Positions 9,354 through 18,475 are shown, counted from the first letter of the stretch. The stretch: 64,000 nt of DNA from CAVUCE01 sp963739985 (GCA_963739985.1 CAVUCE010000022.1:1-64000); one strand, 5' to 3'. The notes: generated by a model from the sequence alone, not told the origin. Numbers and translations: made by a program.

Positions 9354-11873
9354 TTAAGCTATTTGTTTTATTTCTTTTTTATGTTTTTTCTTACCGTTAT
9401 GATTTCTCTCATCACCATAATGGTATTCATAACCGTATCCATATTTATATTTAAAGACCGACTTTTCAATTTCGCACGCGTTAACAACCGTACCCAATAC
9501 ATTAAGATTATATTCTTCCATTTCCTTAACGCCCCAAAGGACGCTATCTTTAAATGAAAAATCCGGTCGAATTATTAGTACAGTATTCTTTATATATTGT
9601 CCTATAATTAAGCCATCAACTATTCTGGTAATAGGAGGTGTATCGAATAATATATAATCATAAGAAGAATCCCGTAATATCTTCAATAATTTTTCCATTC
9701 TTTCAGAAGCTAATAAATCACTCGACCTTTTATAAATTCCGCCAGCCGGAATAATATCCAAGGTTCTAACCGTTCTGTCTTTTTCTTTATTTTTAAGAAT
9801 ATTATAAGTGAAAGTTCCTACTTCCTCATTCAATAAATAATTTAAAAGACCGGCTGAGCCTTCGGGTACATCGAAAACTTCCGAGAGCCTTCCTCTTTTA
9901 AGATCGCAATCGATGAGCAAGACTTTTTTACCGGATTGTGCCAACATAATTGCAAAATTAGCAATAATAGTTGTTTTCCCGGTATGCTCTTCACAGCTAG
10001 TAAACATTATAAGTTTAGGAATTTCCTTCAAAGTATATGCTATTTTTAATTTCAGGAGATTGAAAGATTCTTTATATTTTTCATGCTCGTCCATCATTAC
10101 AACAAATCTTTCATCATAGACTTTTGAATTTGATATTTGTCTTCCCAGTTTATTTGTATAGTTCGGAATAATAGCCATAATGGGCAGCTTTAATTCTTCT
10201 TCAATTTCCGTCAAATCACTTAAGCGTTTGTTTGAACGCTCAGTGACCCATACAAAGAATAAGCCGACAAAGACACCCATTATTAACGCTAAAGTATAGT
10301 TTAAATTCTTTTTAGGATAGATTATATTACCTGCATAAACCGCAGGTTCTACAACAAAAATATCCTGTAATTTAGATAACTCAGCAATTCGCATCTCTTC
10401 CCTTTTATTCAAAAGCAGGTTAAATACTTTCTCGTATACATTTTTTTCTCTCATTAACTCTGCGAGTTTACTTTCTTGAGGAGGTAGCTGTTGAATTAAC
10501 CCCTGATACTTATTTGTTAATTTGCTTAACGCATCTTCTTTCTTCTTAGCAGCGCTTATTATTATCTTATACGCTGTTAAAGTATTCTGATTGTAGTCTT
10601 TCATTTTATCTTTTAGCTGTGCTATCTGATTATCAATATTGACAACATCGGGATGCTCAGGATTTCGTTTCTTTAGAAGTTCTATTCTTTGCAGTTCCAG
10701 CCTGGAAAGTTGATCTTGCAGAGTAGAAAAAGGCGACATAGTAGAACTGGTTTTTTCCGGCGAAAGAAATGTCTGATCAAAAGTTCCATTCTGTTTATAT
10801 TCTTTTTCCATCTCAGTAGCCTTATTCTCATAATCACCTAACTGTAATTGAGTTTGTACTTTTTCGGCTTCAAGTGTACTTAAAAAATTAACCAGGTTGG
10901 AAGACTTTTCGCCCATAGTCATGATTTGATGGCTCGATTTGTACTGACTTAAATTTTGTTCGGCAGTCTTTAATTTTCCAGAAATATCCTGCAATTGCTG
11001 ATCGGCAAAGTTAAACGAATACTTAATAGCCTGTCTTTGCTGCTCTACTCTTGAAGAAATGAAATTATTCGAAATAGAATTAACAACTTTTTGTGCCAAA
11101 TAAGGAGAGGAAGAGGTAGCTGATATACTGAAAATATTAGTATTATCAATTTGTGATACGGTTATTGAACTTTTTAATCCGCCGATTGTTGCAGCATAAG
11201 ATTTAATAGTTATATAAAGCTTATCACCAATAGAAGAAGAAGGCCAGTACAGCACTAGATCTAAAGTCGGAGTTTTATAGGTAATAGCTCCATCAACATT
11301 TGATCTTCCGAGAAAGGCACCATCATCGGCATTATAAAAATCGAATGTCTTTGCCGACACTTTCTTTATCATAACACTTGAGCCCGGGTTATTTGTAAGA
11401 GCTTTAATCTCTAAGAAGTGCGGGTATGAATTTCCCTCAGGATTATTTTCGAGGTATTCATGATTGTAATCAACCAGGCTTTTGTTGATATCTATTTCGT
11501 GACCGGATTTATCAACAATTTTATCAATATTTAAATAAAGCTTCAAATCATTAACAACATTATTTAGCACATTATTTGTTGTAACCAACTGTATTTCTGT
11601 TTCAATCAAATCTTTGGTTTGTAAATTCATTATTTCTTGAAATTCATCGCCCTTGGAAGATACAGTATTATCTTTTTTCAATAGTGTTTTTGATTCATAA
11701 AGAGGAGTAGCAGAATAATTTATAAAATAGGCGACCGCCAGTGCTAAGAGAATTGTTATAACTATATAATGTTTTTTCCTGAAAATCGCCTTAAAGAAAT
11801 TTTCAACAGAACGTTCATTCTTTTGGTTATGTTGATTCTGTAGTGCATTAAAAATATCGTAATTACTTTGCAT
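9354..11873 (-). CDS. wzc: Wzz/Wzc-type polysaccharide co-polymerase and BY-kinase
   Basis: This 839-residue protein has an N-terminal Wzz domain with a membrane helix near residues 32-50, a long coiled-coil periplasmic section (about 290-480), and a second helix near 525-545. A cytoplasmic tyrosine kinase domain follows. Its Walker A is EEHTGKTT near residue 631, Walker A-prime is LLIDCDLKRG near 653 and Walker B is YILFDTPP near 744. A tyrosine-rich tail follows near residue 814 (KYGYGYEYHYG). It should control chain length and export together with the Wza-like protein just upstream. Two features are unusual: the Walker A lacks the usual PGEGKS glycines, and Walker A-prime has Cys where Ala is usual. 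The tail contains six closely spaced tyrosines, the usual autophosphorylation target. Confidence 0.93.
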   Translation of the reverse strand: MQSNYDIFNALQNQHNQKNERSVENFFKAIFRKKHYIVITILLALAVAYFINYSATPLYESKTLLKKDNTVSSKGDEFQEIMNLQTKDLIETEIQLVTTNNVLNNVVNDLKLYLNIDKIVDKSGHEIDINKSLVDYNHEYLENNPEGNSYPHFLEIKALTNNPGSSVMIKKVSAKTFDFYNADDGAFLGRSNVDGAITYKTPTLDLVLYWPSSSIGDKLYITIKSYAATIGGLKSSITVSQIDNTNIFSISATSSSPYLAQKVVNSISNNFISSRVEQQRQAIKYSFNFADQQLQDISGKLKTAEQNLSQYKSSHQIMTMGEKSSNLVNFLSTLEAEKVQTQLQLGDYENKATEMEKEYKQNGTFDQTFLSPEKTSSTMSPFSTLQDQLSRLELQRIELLKKRNPEHPDVVNIDNQIAQLKDKMKDYNQNTLTAYKIIISAAKKKEDALSKLTNKYQGLIQQLPPQESKLAELMREKNVYEKVFNLLLNKREEMRIAELSKLQDIFVVEPAVYAGNIIYPKKNLNYTLALIMGVFVGLFFVWVTERSNKRLSDLTEIEEELKLPIMAIIPNYTNKLGRQISNSKVYDERFVVMMDEHEKYKESFNLLKLKIAYTLKEIPKLIMFTSCEEHTGKTTIIANFAIMLAQSGKKVLLIDCDLKRGRLSEVFDVPEGSAGLLNYLLNEEVGTFTYNILKNKEKDRTVRTLDIIPAGGIYKRSSDLLASERMEKLLKILRDSSYDYILFDTPPITRIVDGLIIGQYIKNTVLIIRPDFSFKDSVLWGVKEMEEYNLNVLGTVVNACEIEKSVFKYKYGYGYEYHYGDERNHNGKKKHKKEIKQIA

Positions 11874-11925
11874 AACATTTCCCCATTGATGCTTCTAATA
11901 TATAAGATTTTAAATTTTTCATAAT

Positions 11926-12531
11926 TTACTTTTTAAAAAAGGTAGCAACAGTAATCAAAACTGCTATACCGGATATAATGAAAGCTGAATTTCTTGCGCT
12001 CACCCACCATTCTCTAGCTACATAAATTTGGTCGCCCGACTTTAAACTAATATCATGAGCTTTATCTCCATTTTTTATAATATCTTCACCGTCAATTGTT
12101 ATATCGGCACTATCTCTTGAAATATGAATATCACTTAAATCAGCATCCGTAGTAACTCCGCCGGCTTTAGCAATAAGATCGGATAATTTTTCTATCCCTG
12201 TTACATAATAAAAACCGGGATTTTTTATTTCCCCTAATATATTAACTTTATAAAGGGGTAAGACTGTTATCTCAGGATCTTTATATAACTCAGTATACTT
12301 TTTTTCTATCTCATCTTTTACTTTAGGAAATTCCCTATTTGCAGTAGCTATTTGACCAAGATATGGAAGTAACACATTTCCATTTTCCTGGATATAATAA
12401 TCACCTGAAATTGAATCGCCGGTATTGTACAAGAATATACGAACACCATCGCCGGGATTTAACTTTTGTGCAAAAATAGTAACTGAAAATAAAAGAAATA
12501 CTAATGCCACACGGGCATACAATTTTGCCAT
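11926..12531 (-). CDS. Wza-like polysaccharide export protein (short form)
   Basis: The ATG at 12529-12531 is chosen over an upstream ATG at 12549 because AAGGTGG lies 5 bp before it. The 201-residue product has a signal peptide ending near FAQ, a polysaccharide-export domain (KLNPGDGVRIFLYNTGDS, YYIQENGNVLLPYLGQI), one SLBB-like segment (VNILGEIKNPGFYYV) and a C-terminal hydrophobic helix (SAFIISGIAVLITVATFF). It should be part of the outer-membrane polysaccharide channel working with the BY-kinase 52 bp downstream. It is much shorter than E. coli Wza, has no lipobox cysteine and carries only one SLBB. The terminal helix may be its membrane-spanning part. Confidence 0.85.
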   Translation of the reverse strand: MAKLYARVALVFLLFSVTIFAQKLNPGDGVRIFLYNTGDSISGDYYIQENGNVLLPYLGQIATANREFPKVKDEIEKKYTELYKDPEITVLPLYKVNILGEIKNPGFYYVTGIEKLSDLIAKAGGVTTDADLSDIHISRDSADITIDGEDIIKNGDKAHDISLKSGDQIYVAREWWVSARNSAFIISGIAVLITVATFFKK

Positions 12532-12749
12532 AATAACCACCTTGAACATTAAATAAATATTAAAATTTGGAAATACTTGAAAGATCTTTAGAAAAGAGAA
12601 TGATAAAAAAAGGGATCATGTAAGTCGTCGACTTCGTTAGAGGTGACAATAGGACATATTTTTAAAGTGATTAATTGATTACCAGTCATATACTAGATTG
12701 TCATTTTATATCCTCTACGAGGAAATTAGTATTAGAGTTATTTTGTCGG

Positions 12750-13216
12750 TTACAATTATCAACCATCTACGATGGTTTTATTTAAGCTGTCTTTTGTAAT
12801 TACTTTTATTAGATGTTTTCTGCAGTAATTACAAAACTCAATATAAGTGACGAATGTATTTGCGAAGATTGAGTTACTTACTGCGAGGAATTGAGCTTTC
12901 GTGTTACATATCCAGTTACAATTGTCAACCATCTACAATGGTTTAATTTAAGCTGTCTTTTGTAATTACTTTTATTAGATGTTTTCTGCAGTAATTACAA
13001 AACTCAATATAAGTGACGAATGTATTTGCGAAGATTGAGTTACTTACTGCGAGGAATAGAGCTTTCGAGTTACATATACAGTTACAATTGTCAACCATCT
13101 ACAATGGTATAATTTAAGCGGTCTTTTGTAATTACTTTTATTAGATGTTTTCTGCAGTAATTACAAAACTCAATATGGTGACGAGTGTATTTGAGCAACT
13201 TGAATTACTTACTACT
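12750..13216. repeat. 166-bp tandem repeat array, about 2.8 copies
   Basis: Copies start at 12750, 12916 and 13082. The first two differ at about six of 166 positions. The third diverges after 13177 and ends near 13216. A degenerate tail of one more unit (CTACGAGGAAATTAG) lies just before, near 12714-12750. Each unit holds three inverted repeats: AACCAT/ATGGTT with a 5-base loop, a perfect 12-bp pair TTTTGTAATTAC/GTAATTACAAAA about 20 bases apart, and AACTCAAT/ATTGAGTT. No ORF runs through it. It fills the gap between the acetyltransferase and wza-like genes. It may be a regulatory leader, a structured RNA or a binding-site array; the function is unknown. Confidence 0.92.
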
Positions 13217-13271
13217 TTTTATTACCTAATTCTCATAAAAGTTTAAAAGATATTACTTGTATATTATTTCG

Positions 13272-13748
13272 TTAAGCATAATTGTCCAGCATACGCGATT
13301 TTGCCGGCACGCCTAAGACAACCGCACCCGGCTTGACATCTTTAGTAACAACCGCACCAGCTCCAACAATTGCATTTTCCCCAATCGTAACTCCGCAAAG
13401 GATAGTAGCGGATGAACCGATTGATGCGCCTTTTTTAACGTAAGTATTTACAACTTCCCAATCCTGTTCCGTTTGCATATCGCCAGATTGATTTGTTGCC
13501 TTAGGATATTTATCGTTGATGAAGGTTACATTGTGTCCAACAAATACATTGTCCTCAATCTGAACTCCCTCACAAATAAATGTATGAGATGAAATCTTAC
13601 AGTTCTGACCAATGAGGACATTTTTTTGTACTTCCACAAAAGAGCCAATTTTGGTATTATCTCCAATTGCGCATCCGTAAAGATTTACGTAATGGAAGAT
13701 TTGGACGTTCTTCCCCAGCTTAACATCGTTAATAATTTGGTGTTCCAT
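13272..13748 (-). CDS. Hexapeptide-repeat sugar N-acetyltransferase, WbpD-like
   Basis: This 158-residue protein is almost entirely left-handed beta-helix: repeating hexads such as IGDNTKIGSFVEVQ, then IEDNVFVGHNVTFINDKYP, then GASIGSSATILCGVTIGENA. It ends with the closing GAGAVVTKDVKPGAVVLGVP. The sequence matches the WbpD/WlbB group, which acetylates the 3-amino group of UDP-2-acetamido-3-amino sugars. The neighbouring dehydrogenase and aminotransferase would provide that substrate. The length is slightly shorter than the roughly 190 residues of typical WbpD. An AGGGA ribosome site precedes the ATG. The 166-bp repeat array begins about 55 bp after its stop. Confidence 0.88.
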   Translation of the reverse strand: MEHQIINDVKLGKNVQIFHYVNLYGCAIGDNTKIGSFVEVQKNVLIGQNCKISSHTFICEGVQIEDNVFVGHNVTFINDKYPKATNQSGDMQTEQDWEVVNTYVKKGASIGSSATILCGVTIGENAIVGAGAVVTKDVKPGAVVLGVPAKSRMLDNYA

Positions 13749-13808
13749 TTTATAGTCCCTAATTAAAGGTGGTAGGAATGAATCTAATTTTGAATAATAA
13801 CTGCAGAG

Positions 13809-14879
13809 TTATTTAACAGCTGCAAATTCATGTTGTTTTATAACCGGTCTCAACAGATGTTTCGACTTTGTTTCTTCATTTAGTTCGACTAACAACCCTT
13901 TATTCTTAAGAGATTTATCGGAAGCTTCCAGTATTTTTACTACTTCCAAACCATTCTCACCATTTGTCAAGGGCTGTCTATCGTCAAGTATTGATGTTAT
14001 AAATTCTTCAGCCGCACTGGCTAAAGCTTCTGTTTGTTCAATTTTAGGTGAATACATATCCCCGGTTCTATATTGTACCAAGGCGTTATGAATGCTTTCG
14101 GTTGATGAGAAATCAACTCCGCAATCATAAATTTTTATCTTTTCAGAGTTTTCCATATCATCAAAAAGCAACATTTTCTTTTTACCCGCAATGATAATAC
14201 GTCTAATTTTTATGGGTGATGTCCAATTTACATGGAAGTGAGCAAAACAAGAATTATCTTTATAATGCACGGAGAGTTGAGCTAGATTTTCCAGTTCATA
14301 ATAATTGGAAATACCACAAGCCGTAACACCGCTTATCTCTTTTCCGGACAGAACGTGCTTCATAATTGATAAATCATGCGGTGCTAAATCCCAGATTACA
14401 TTTACATCATGCTGAAATAATCCTAAATTTATTCTAACGGAATCAAAATAAATTATATCTCCGAGCTCTCCAGAGTCAACCAATTGTTTGATTTTTTTAA
14501 CAGCACCGGTATACAAAAAAGTATGATCAACAAATATCTTCAACCCCATAGAATTTGCAATATTTATTAATTCTTGAGCCTGCCAGGTAGAACTGGTAAA
14601 CGGTTTTTCAACCCAGATATGTTTTCCATGTTCAAGCGCTTCTTTAGCTAGTCTATAATGAGTGTCTACCGGAGTAGCGATAGCAATTGCGTCTACATCC
14701 GAGTTTAGGAGACTTTTATAGTCATTTGTAATTCCCACTTCAGGGAATTTTGCGCGAATAAAATTTAGTCTCTCTTCTTTGTAATCACATGCAATAACTT
14801 TATCAATACGTTTAATTGATAAGAAATTTCTGACCAAATTTGGTCCCCAGTACCCTAATCCTATTATCCCTACTTTCAT
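13809..14879 (-). CDS. Gfo/Idh/MocA-family sugar dehydrogenase, WbpB-like
   Basis: The ATG at 14877-14879 is chosen because GGAGGG sits 5 bp before it; a longer TTG start would overlap that ribosome site. The 356-residue protein begins MKVGIIGLGYWGPNLVRNF, an NAD-binding Rossmann fold (GLGYWG). It continues with the family motif WVEKPFTSS near residue 95 and a histidine-rich catalytic region (FDSVRINLGLFQHDVNVIWD, LAPHDLSIMKH). In the WbpB branch it oxidises the 3-hydroxyl of UDP-GlcNAc-uronate before transamination by the neighbouring DegT enzyme. The exact substrate is inferred from gene company (aminotransferase, acetyltransferase). Confidence 0.88.
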   Translation of the reverse strand: MKVGIIGLGYWGPNLVRNFLSIKRIDKVIACDYKEERLNFIRAKFPEVGITNDYKSLLNSDVDAIAIATPVDTHYRLAKEALEHGKHIWVEKPFTSSTWQAQELINIANSMGLKIFVDHTFLYTGAVKKIKQLVDSGELGDIIYFDSVRINLGLFQHDVNVIWDLAPHDLSIMKHVLSGKEISGVTACGISNYYELENLAQLSVHYKDNSCFAHFHVNWTSPIKIRRIIIAGKKKMLLFDDMENSEKIKIYDCGVDFSSTESIHNALVQYRTGDMYSPKIEQTEALASAAEEFITSILDDRQPLTNGENGLEVVKILEASDKSLKNKGLLVELNEETKSKHLLRPVIKQHEFAAVK

Positions 14880-14919
14880 GATTCCCTCCAATAAAATTCC
14901 GATATTAAATATTTAAACC

Positions 14920-16359
14920 TTAACAGCCGCCTTTACCTAGAACCATAACTGGCAAAGTTTTTATAATCAACTGTAAATCCAACCACGGCGACATGTTATT
15001 CACATAATAAAGATCTAGTACAATTGAATCTTTGAACGATACAGAACTTCTACCCATTACCTGCCAAACGCCGGTACAACCCGGAAGAACATCCATTCTT
15101 CTTTTTTGCCAATTATCATAATTCTCATACTCGTACGGGAGGCAAGGACGCGGGCCAACCAAACTCATATCACCCTTCAAAACATTTACTAATTGAGGCA
15201 ACTCATCAAGCGATGTTTTTCTTAAGAATTTCCCAATTTTTGTTACTCTCCAATCCGATATAACTTTAGTGTCTCCATTAGCAGCATTTTCCTGCTTCAT
15301 GAATTTTAACATCTTTTCTTTTCTTTCAACATCATCTTTATCAATTACCAACATTGTTCTAAATTTAAAAAACTTAAATGCTTTACCATTTTTTCCAATT
15401 CTAATCTGATTATAAAACACGGGACCTTTGGATGAAACTTTGATAATAAACATTATTACCAGGAAAATTGGGGTTAACATGATCATTGCAAGAAATGACA
15501 GAGTAAAATCAAATATTCTCTTTAGGGTAATTAACATCCAATTATTATAATTTGTAGAAATATTTATAACCGGTAAGCTTCCGTATTTCTCTGTAACTAT
15601 TTTTCTAGGAATTATTTCAAATAACTCCGATGTTAATTTTACACTTATATTTAGGTCTTTTATACTATCTACCATATGTAATAGTTGTTCATAGTCATCA
15701 GTGTTTGATGAAATCAACATTTCATCAATTTTATAATTATCAATTACTTCATTAATATTGGCAAAATTACCTATTACTTTTTTATCATTAATTACTTCAT
15801 CGCCTACTTTTCTCTGATCATCAATAAACCCGATTATATTTATACCCATCGGATTCTCGAATGCCAACTTAGCAGCCAATAGTTTACCGCTATTTCCGTC
15901 ACCAAGTATTGCCACGTTTCGCCGAAATGATTTTCGTTTTAGTACCAGGTATATTTCCCGTAAAAATTCAACCCGGACCAAATAAGCACAAATTAAAAAT
16001 GAACCAACGAAACTTATTATTAGATAGAATATTTGATTAACATCAAGATCCAGAAGAAGGATTAAAGCCGGAACTAATAGAAGGACAAAGTACCATATTG
16101 ATCGCAAGACAGCAGTAAGATGAGCAGAACGTATTAATATTAAATTTATGGCATATAGATTGTTTAAACTAAAAATAAACAAAATGCTAAAAGTCATCAA
16201 AAAGAATAGAAATAAACTACTAGTATATGTTTCGCTTTTAACAAGGATTTCGATATGGAAATAATTTCCGGATATTATTATTGATAATACTAATGTCAGA
16301 ATTAGAATGATAAAATCCGTAAAAGCAAACACATATTTATATTTGGCAATTTTAATCAT
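14920..16359 (-). CDS. Polyprenyl glycosylphosphotransferase (initiating sugar transferase)
   Basis: This 479-residue protein has an N-terminal block of four to five membrane helices, a central nucleotide-binding-like CoA-binding domain (NVAILGDGNSGKLLAAKLAF) and a C-terminal bacterial sugar transferase domain from about residue 283. The latter shows KRIFDFTLSFLAMIMLTP, FYNQIRIGKNGKAFKFFKFR, TSLDELPQLVNVLKGDMSLV and the invariant GPRP. It starts repeat-unit synthesis by moving a sugar phosphate to undecaprenyl phosphate at the inner membrane, as WbaP and WcaJ do. It lies between the aminotransferase and dehydrogenase genes. No good ribosome site is visible before its ATG. Confidence 0.92.
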   Translation of the reverse strand: MIKIAKYKYVFAFTDFIILILTLVLSIIISGNYFHIEILVKSETYTSSLFLFFLMTFSILFIFSLNNLYAINLILIRSAHLTAVLRSIWYFVLLLVPALILLLDLDVNQIFYLIISFVGSFLICAYLVRVEFLREIYLVLKRKSFRRNVAILGDGNSGKLLAAKLAFENPMGINIIGFIDDQRKVGDEVINDKKVIGNFANINEVIDNYKIDEMLISSNTDDYEQLLHMVDSIKDLNISVKLTSELFEIIPRKIVTEKYGSLPVINISTNYNNWMLITLKRIFDFTLSFLAMIMLTPIFLVIMFIIKVSSKGPVFYNQIRIGKNGKAFKFFKFRTMLVIDKDDVERKEKMLKFMKQENAANGDTKVISDWRVTKIGKFLRKTSLDELPQLVNVLKGDMSLVGPRPCLPYEYENYDNWQKRRMDVLPGCTGVWQVMGRSSVSFKDSIVLDLYYVNNMSPWLDLQLIIKTLPVMVLGKGGC

Positions 16360-16422
16360 AAACGTTTTAGAGATGACATATTAATTTTAGCTTATCCCGA
16401 TCAATTCGCTCTTTAGTAAAAA

Positions 16423-17595
16423 TCATGTGTTTAATAGAATATCTTCCGAAGCTTCTTTGTTAATTTCAAGAAAATAATTTTTAATATTATCGGTTACGTA
16501 CTTTATCTGTTCATCTGTCAGTTCAGGATACATAGGGAGCGATAAACAAGAATCAGCTAAATTTTCGGCAATAGGAAAATCTCCCCTGATTTTCCCAAGA
16601 TATCCAAAGCATTCCTGCAAATGCAAAGGAATAGGATAATGCAGCCCTGTAGAGATACCCTTTTCCTTTAAGTAATTCGCAAGTTTGTCCCTAAGATTAG
16701 AATTATTATTTGAAATCGCATCATTTACTTGAACAACAAATAAATGATATACATGCATGGAGTAAGGCATTTCTAAAGGAACTTTTATCTCGCTGACATC
16801 CGATAAAAGTTTTTTATACTTTTCAGCTATATTTCTTCTAGCCTCAGTCCAATGCTGCAAATGATTTAATTTAACATTAAGAACAGCTCCCTGGATACCT
16901 TCCATACGATAGTTGTGCCCGAAGATTTTATGCTGATATTTTTGAAGGGTTCCATGATCACGAATCATTCTAACCTTCTCAGCAATTTTATCATCGTTTG
17001 TAACTACCGCCCCTGCCTCGCCATAAGCGCCGAGATTTTTTCCCGGATAAAAACTAAATGAAGTAGCAACACCAAAGTTTCCAACTTTTACATTTTTATA
17101 TTCTGCTAAATGAGCTTGTGCAGCATCTTCAACTAAAAACAGATTGTATTTTTTCGCTATTTCAATCAATGGATTCATATCGGCGGGTTGGCCATAAAGA
17201 TGAACTGCTACTATTGCTTTTGTTTTAGGTGTTATAGCAGCTTCAACTTTTGCCGGATCCAAATTATAACTATCACTTTCGCAATCAACAAAAACCGGTT
17301 CTGCACCACATAAAGTAGCACCCCATGCTGTTGCAATGAATGTGTTAACCGGAATTATAACTTCATCTCCGGATTTAATGCCTAATGCCCAAAGCACTGA
17401 GTGATTGCCTGCCGTACCGGAGTTTACAGCAATACAGTATTTAGCATTATGTATTTTTGCAAAATTATTTTCAAATTCAGCAACAGCCTTGCCAAGAACA
17501 AATGCAGATGAATCTAATATTTCTTGTATTGCCGGATTAATTTCCGATCTAATTTTTTTATACTGAGCTTTAAGATCTAAAAAAGGTACTTGCAT
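16423..17595 (-). CDS. DegT/DnrJ/EryC1/StrS sugar aminotransferase, WbpE-like
   Basis: The ATG at 17593-17595 is chosen because AGAGGA lies 6 bp before it; a TTG start 24 bp upstream has none. The 390-residue protein starts MQVPFLDLKAQYKKIR and carries the PLP-fold features of the family: AVNSGTAGNHSVLWALG, DEVIIPVNTFIATAWG, HLYGQPADM and VEDAAQAHLA. The internal aldimine lysine is in SFSFYPGKNLGAYGEAGA near residue 186. It should transfer an amino group from glutamate to a 3-keto nucleotide sugar. Together with the WbpB-like and WbpD-like genes it forms a set for a 2,3-diacetamido sugar. It is the first biosynthetic gene after the regulatory block. Confidence 0.92.
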   Translation of the reverse strand: MQVPFLDLKAQYKKIRSEINPAIQEILDSSAFVLGKAVAEFENNFAKIHNAKYCIAVNSGTAGNHSVLWALGIKSGDEVIIPVNTFIATAWGATLCGAEPVFVDCESDSYNLDPAKVEAAITPKTKAIVAVHLYGQPADMNPLIEIAKKYNLFLVEDAAQAHLAEYKNVKVGNFGVATSFSFYPGKNLGAYGEAGAVVTNDDKIAEKVRMIRDHGTLQKYQHKIFGHNYRMEGIQGAVLNVKLNHLQHWTEARRNIAEKYKKLLSDVSEIKVPLEMPYSMHVYHLFVVQVNDAISNNNSNLRDKLANYLKEKGISTGLHYPIPLHLQECFGYLGKIRGDFPIAENLADSCLSLPMYPELTDEQIKYVTDNIKNYFLEINKEASEDILLNT

Positions 17596-17906
17596 TTTTT
17601 CCTCTACTCGATTTCTCAAATAGTAATTTCATTTACAGAAAAATGATCTAAATTCAAATTTGTACAGAGCTTCGCCACGTGAGTCACATTGACTGCTTCC
17701 CAAAAGAAGTTGGATTAATAGAATATTTTAGAGGTAAGCTGTTACTAATTCCCGGAAAACCGGGACCCTTTGAGTAAAAGTATTTTTGAGTAAATGAATA
17801 CACAAAACATTTTTTGATATTTTAAATTACATGGTAAATGATTTAAACCATCTACTATGTTTATTCGTATAAGCAAAGCCCTAATGAAATGAAGAGATAG
17901 AATAAT
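17596..17906. other. Intergenic region with hairpin and repeat-like motif
   Basis: No gene is seen. A perfect 6-bp stem with a 4-base loop (TCCCGG AAAA CCGGGA) lies at 17750-17765. It lacks a following T-run, so it is not a clear terminator. At 17846-17855 the sequence AACCATCTAC recurs with a downstream ATG-TTTA and TAAGC, matching the start of the 166-bp repeat units near 12761, 12927 and 13093. A promoter for the aminotransferase gene is likely here but none could be defined. Confidence 0.5.
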
Positions 17907-18356
17907 TTAATTTTCTAAAATTTGTTGAACTCCAGAAAGATCAATAAAACGTATTTCCTGATTCAGATACTTTATTATACCTTTCACAAAAGGGCTATCG
18001 ATAATTTCAACGAACTCAATTTGACTTCTCATCTCTTTTTCCAAAGCATATATATTTTCAACTCTCTCGGCAATAAAAGCAAAAAGTTTCCCATTAATTT
18101 CAGCAACCAATATGCGATTGCTTTCGGCTCTATCTTTTTGCTTTAATTCTAAAATTTTATGAATATTTATTAGGGGGATCTTCAAGACACCAATTACTAT
18201 AAATGGTTCTACCGCATTTATATTATTTTCCTGATTTATCTCTTGAGGATTTATGATTACTGCAATGTCTTTTATGTCTACACAAAATAGCTTCCCTCCA
18301 ATTTCAAAGGTCAATAACGCACTTATTTTATCCAGCGTTGATGTGTTTTCCTTCAT
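17907..18356 (-). CDS. Orphan CheW-like protein
   Basis: This 149-residue protein is a single CheW domain: LLTFEIGGKLFCVDIKDIAV near residue 13, VIGVLKIPLINIHKILEL in the middle and SPFVKGIIKYLNQEIRFIDL near the end. CheW domains couple receptors to a CheA kinase, yet neither a chemoreceptor, a CheA nor other che genes occur in the window. It lies directly downstream of the NtrC-type regulator and upstream of polysaccharide genes, so it may work in a signalling assembly that controls polysaccharide production or surface motility. The usual VKG-like motif (FVKGI) is present. A strong GAGGGGG ribosome site precedes the ATG. Confidence 0.88.
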   Translation of the reverse strand: MKENTSTLDKISALLTFEIGGKLFCVDIKDIAVIINPQEINQENNINAVEPFIVIGVLKIPLINIHKILELKQKDRAESNRILVAEINGKLFAFIAERVENIYALEKEMRSQIEFVEIIDSPFVKGIIKYLNQEIRFIDLSGVQQILEN

Positions 18357-18387
18357 TTAAAGCTACCCCCTCACTTATATGTACTAT

Positions 18388-18403
18388 ATCAACTTGTAAG
18401 CCA
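18388..18403 (-). promoter_or_regulatory. Possible sigma-54 promoter of the CheW-like gene
   Basis: On the minus strand TGGC, seven bases, then TTGAT is read (TGGCTTACAAGTTGAT). The spacing matches the sigma-54 consensus TGGCAC-N5-TTGC exactly, but the -12 element has GA in place of GC. It sits about 32 bp before the CheW-like start and just downstream of the gene for a sigma-54 activator, with three direct repeats further upstream. The -12 mismatch keeps confidence low. Confidence 0.35.
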
Positions 18404-18475
18404 GGAAATATTGTTTGATTTTGGTCTGTTTTAGAGGTGTGAGCCTATACAGGCGGTTAATAATTATACGGTTGG

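Noticed and set aside
12550..12750. Sigma-54 promoter before the wza-like gene
   Set aside because: No TGGC-N7-TTG[CA] arrangement was found on the minus strand in this region.
12750..13216. CRISPR array
   Set aside because: Units are 166 bp and directly adjoining, with no short repeat/unique spacer alternation and no cas genes nearby.
16360..16367. AAACGTTT as a third LacI operator before the sugar transferase gene
   Set aside because: Only the 8-bp centre matches; the flanking GTTA/TAAC arms of the 14-bp core are absent.
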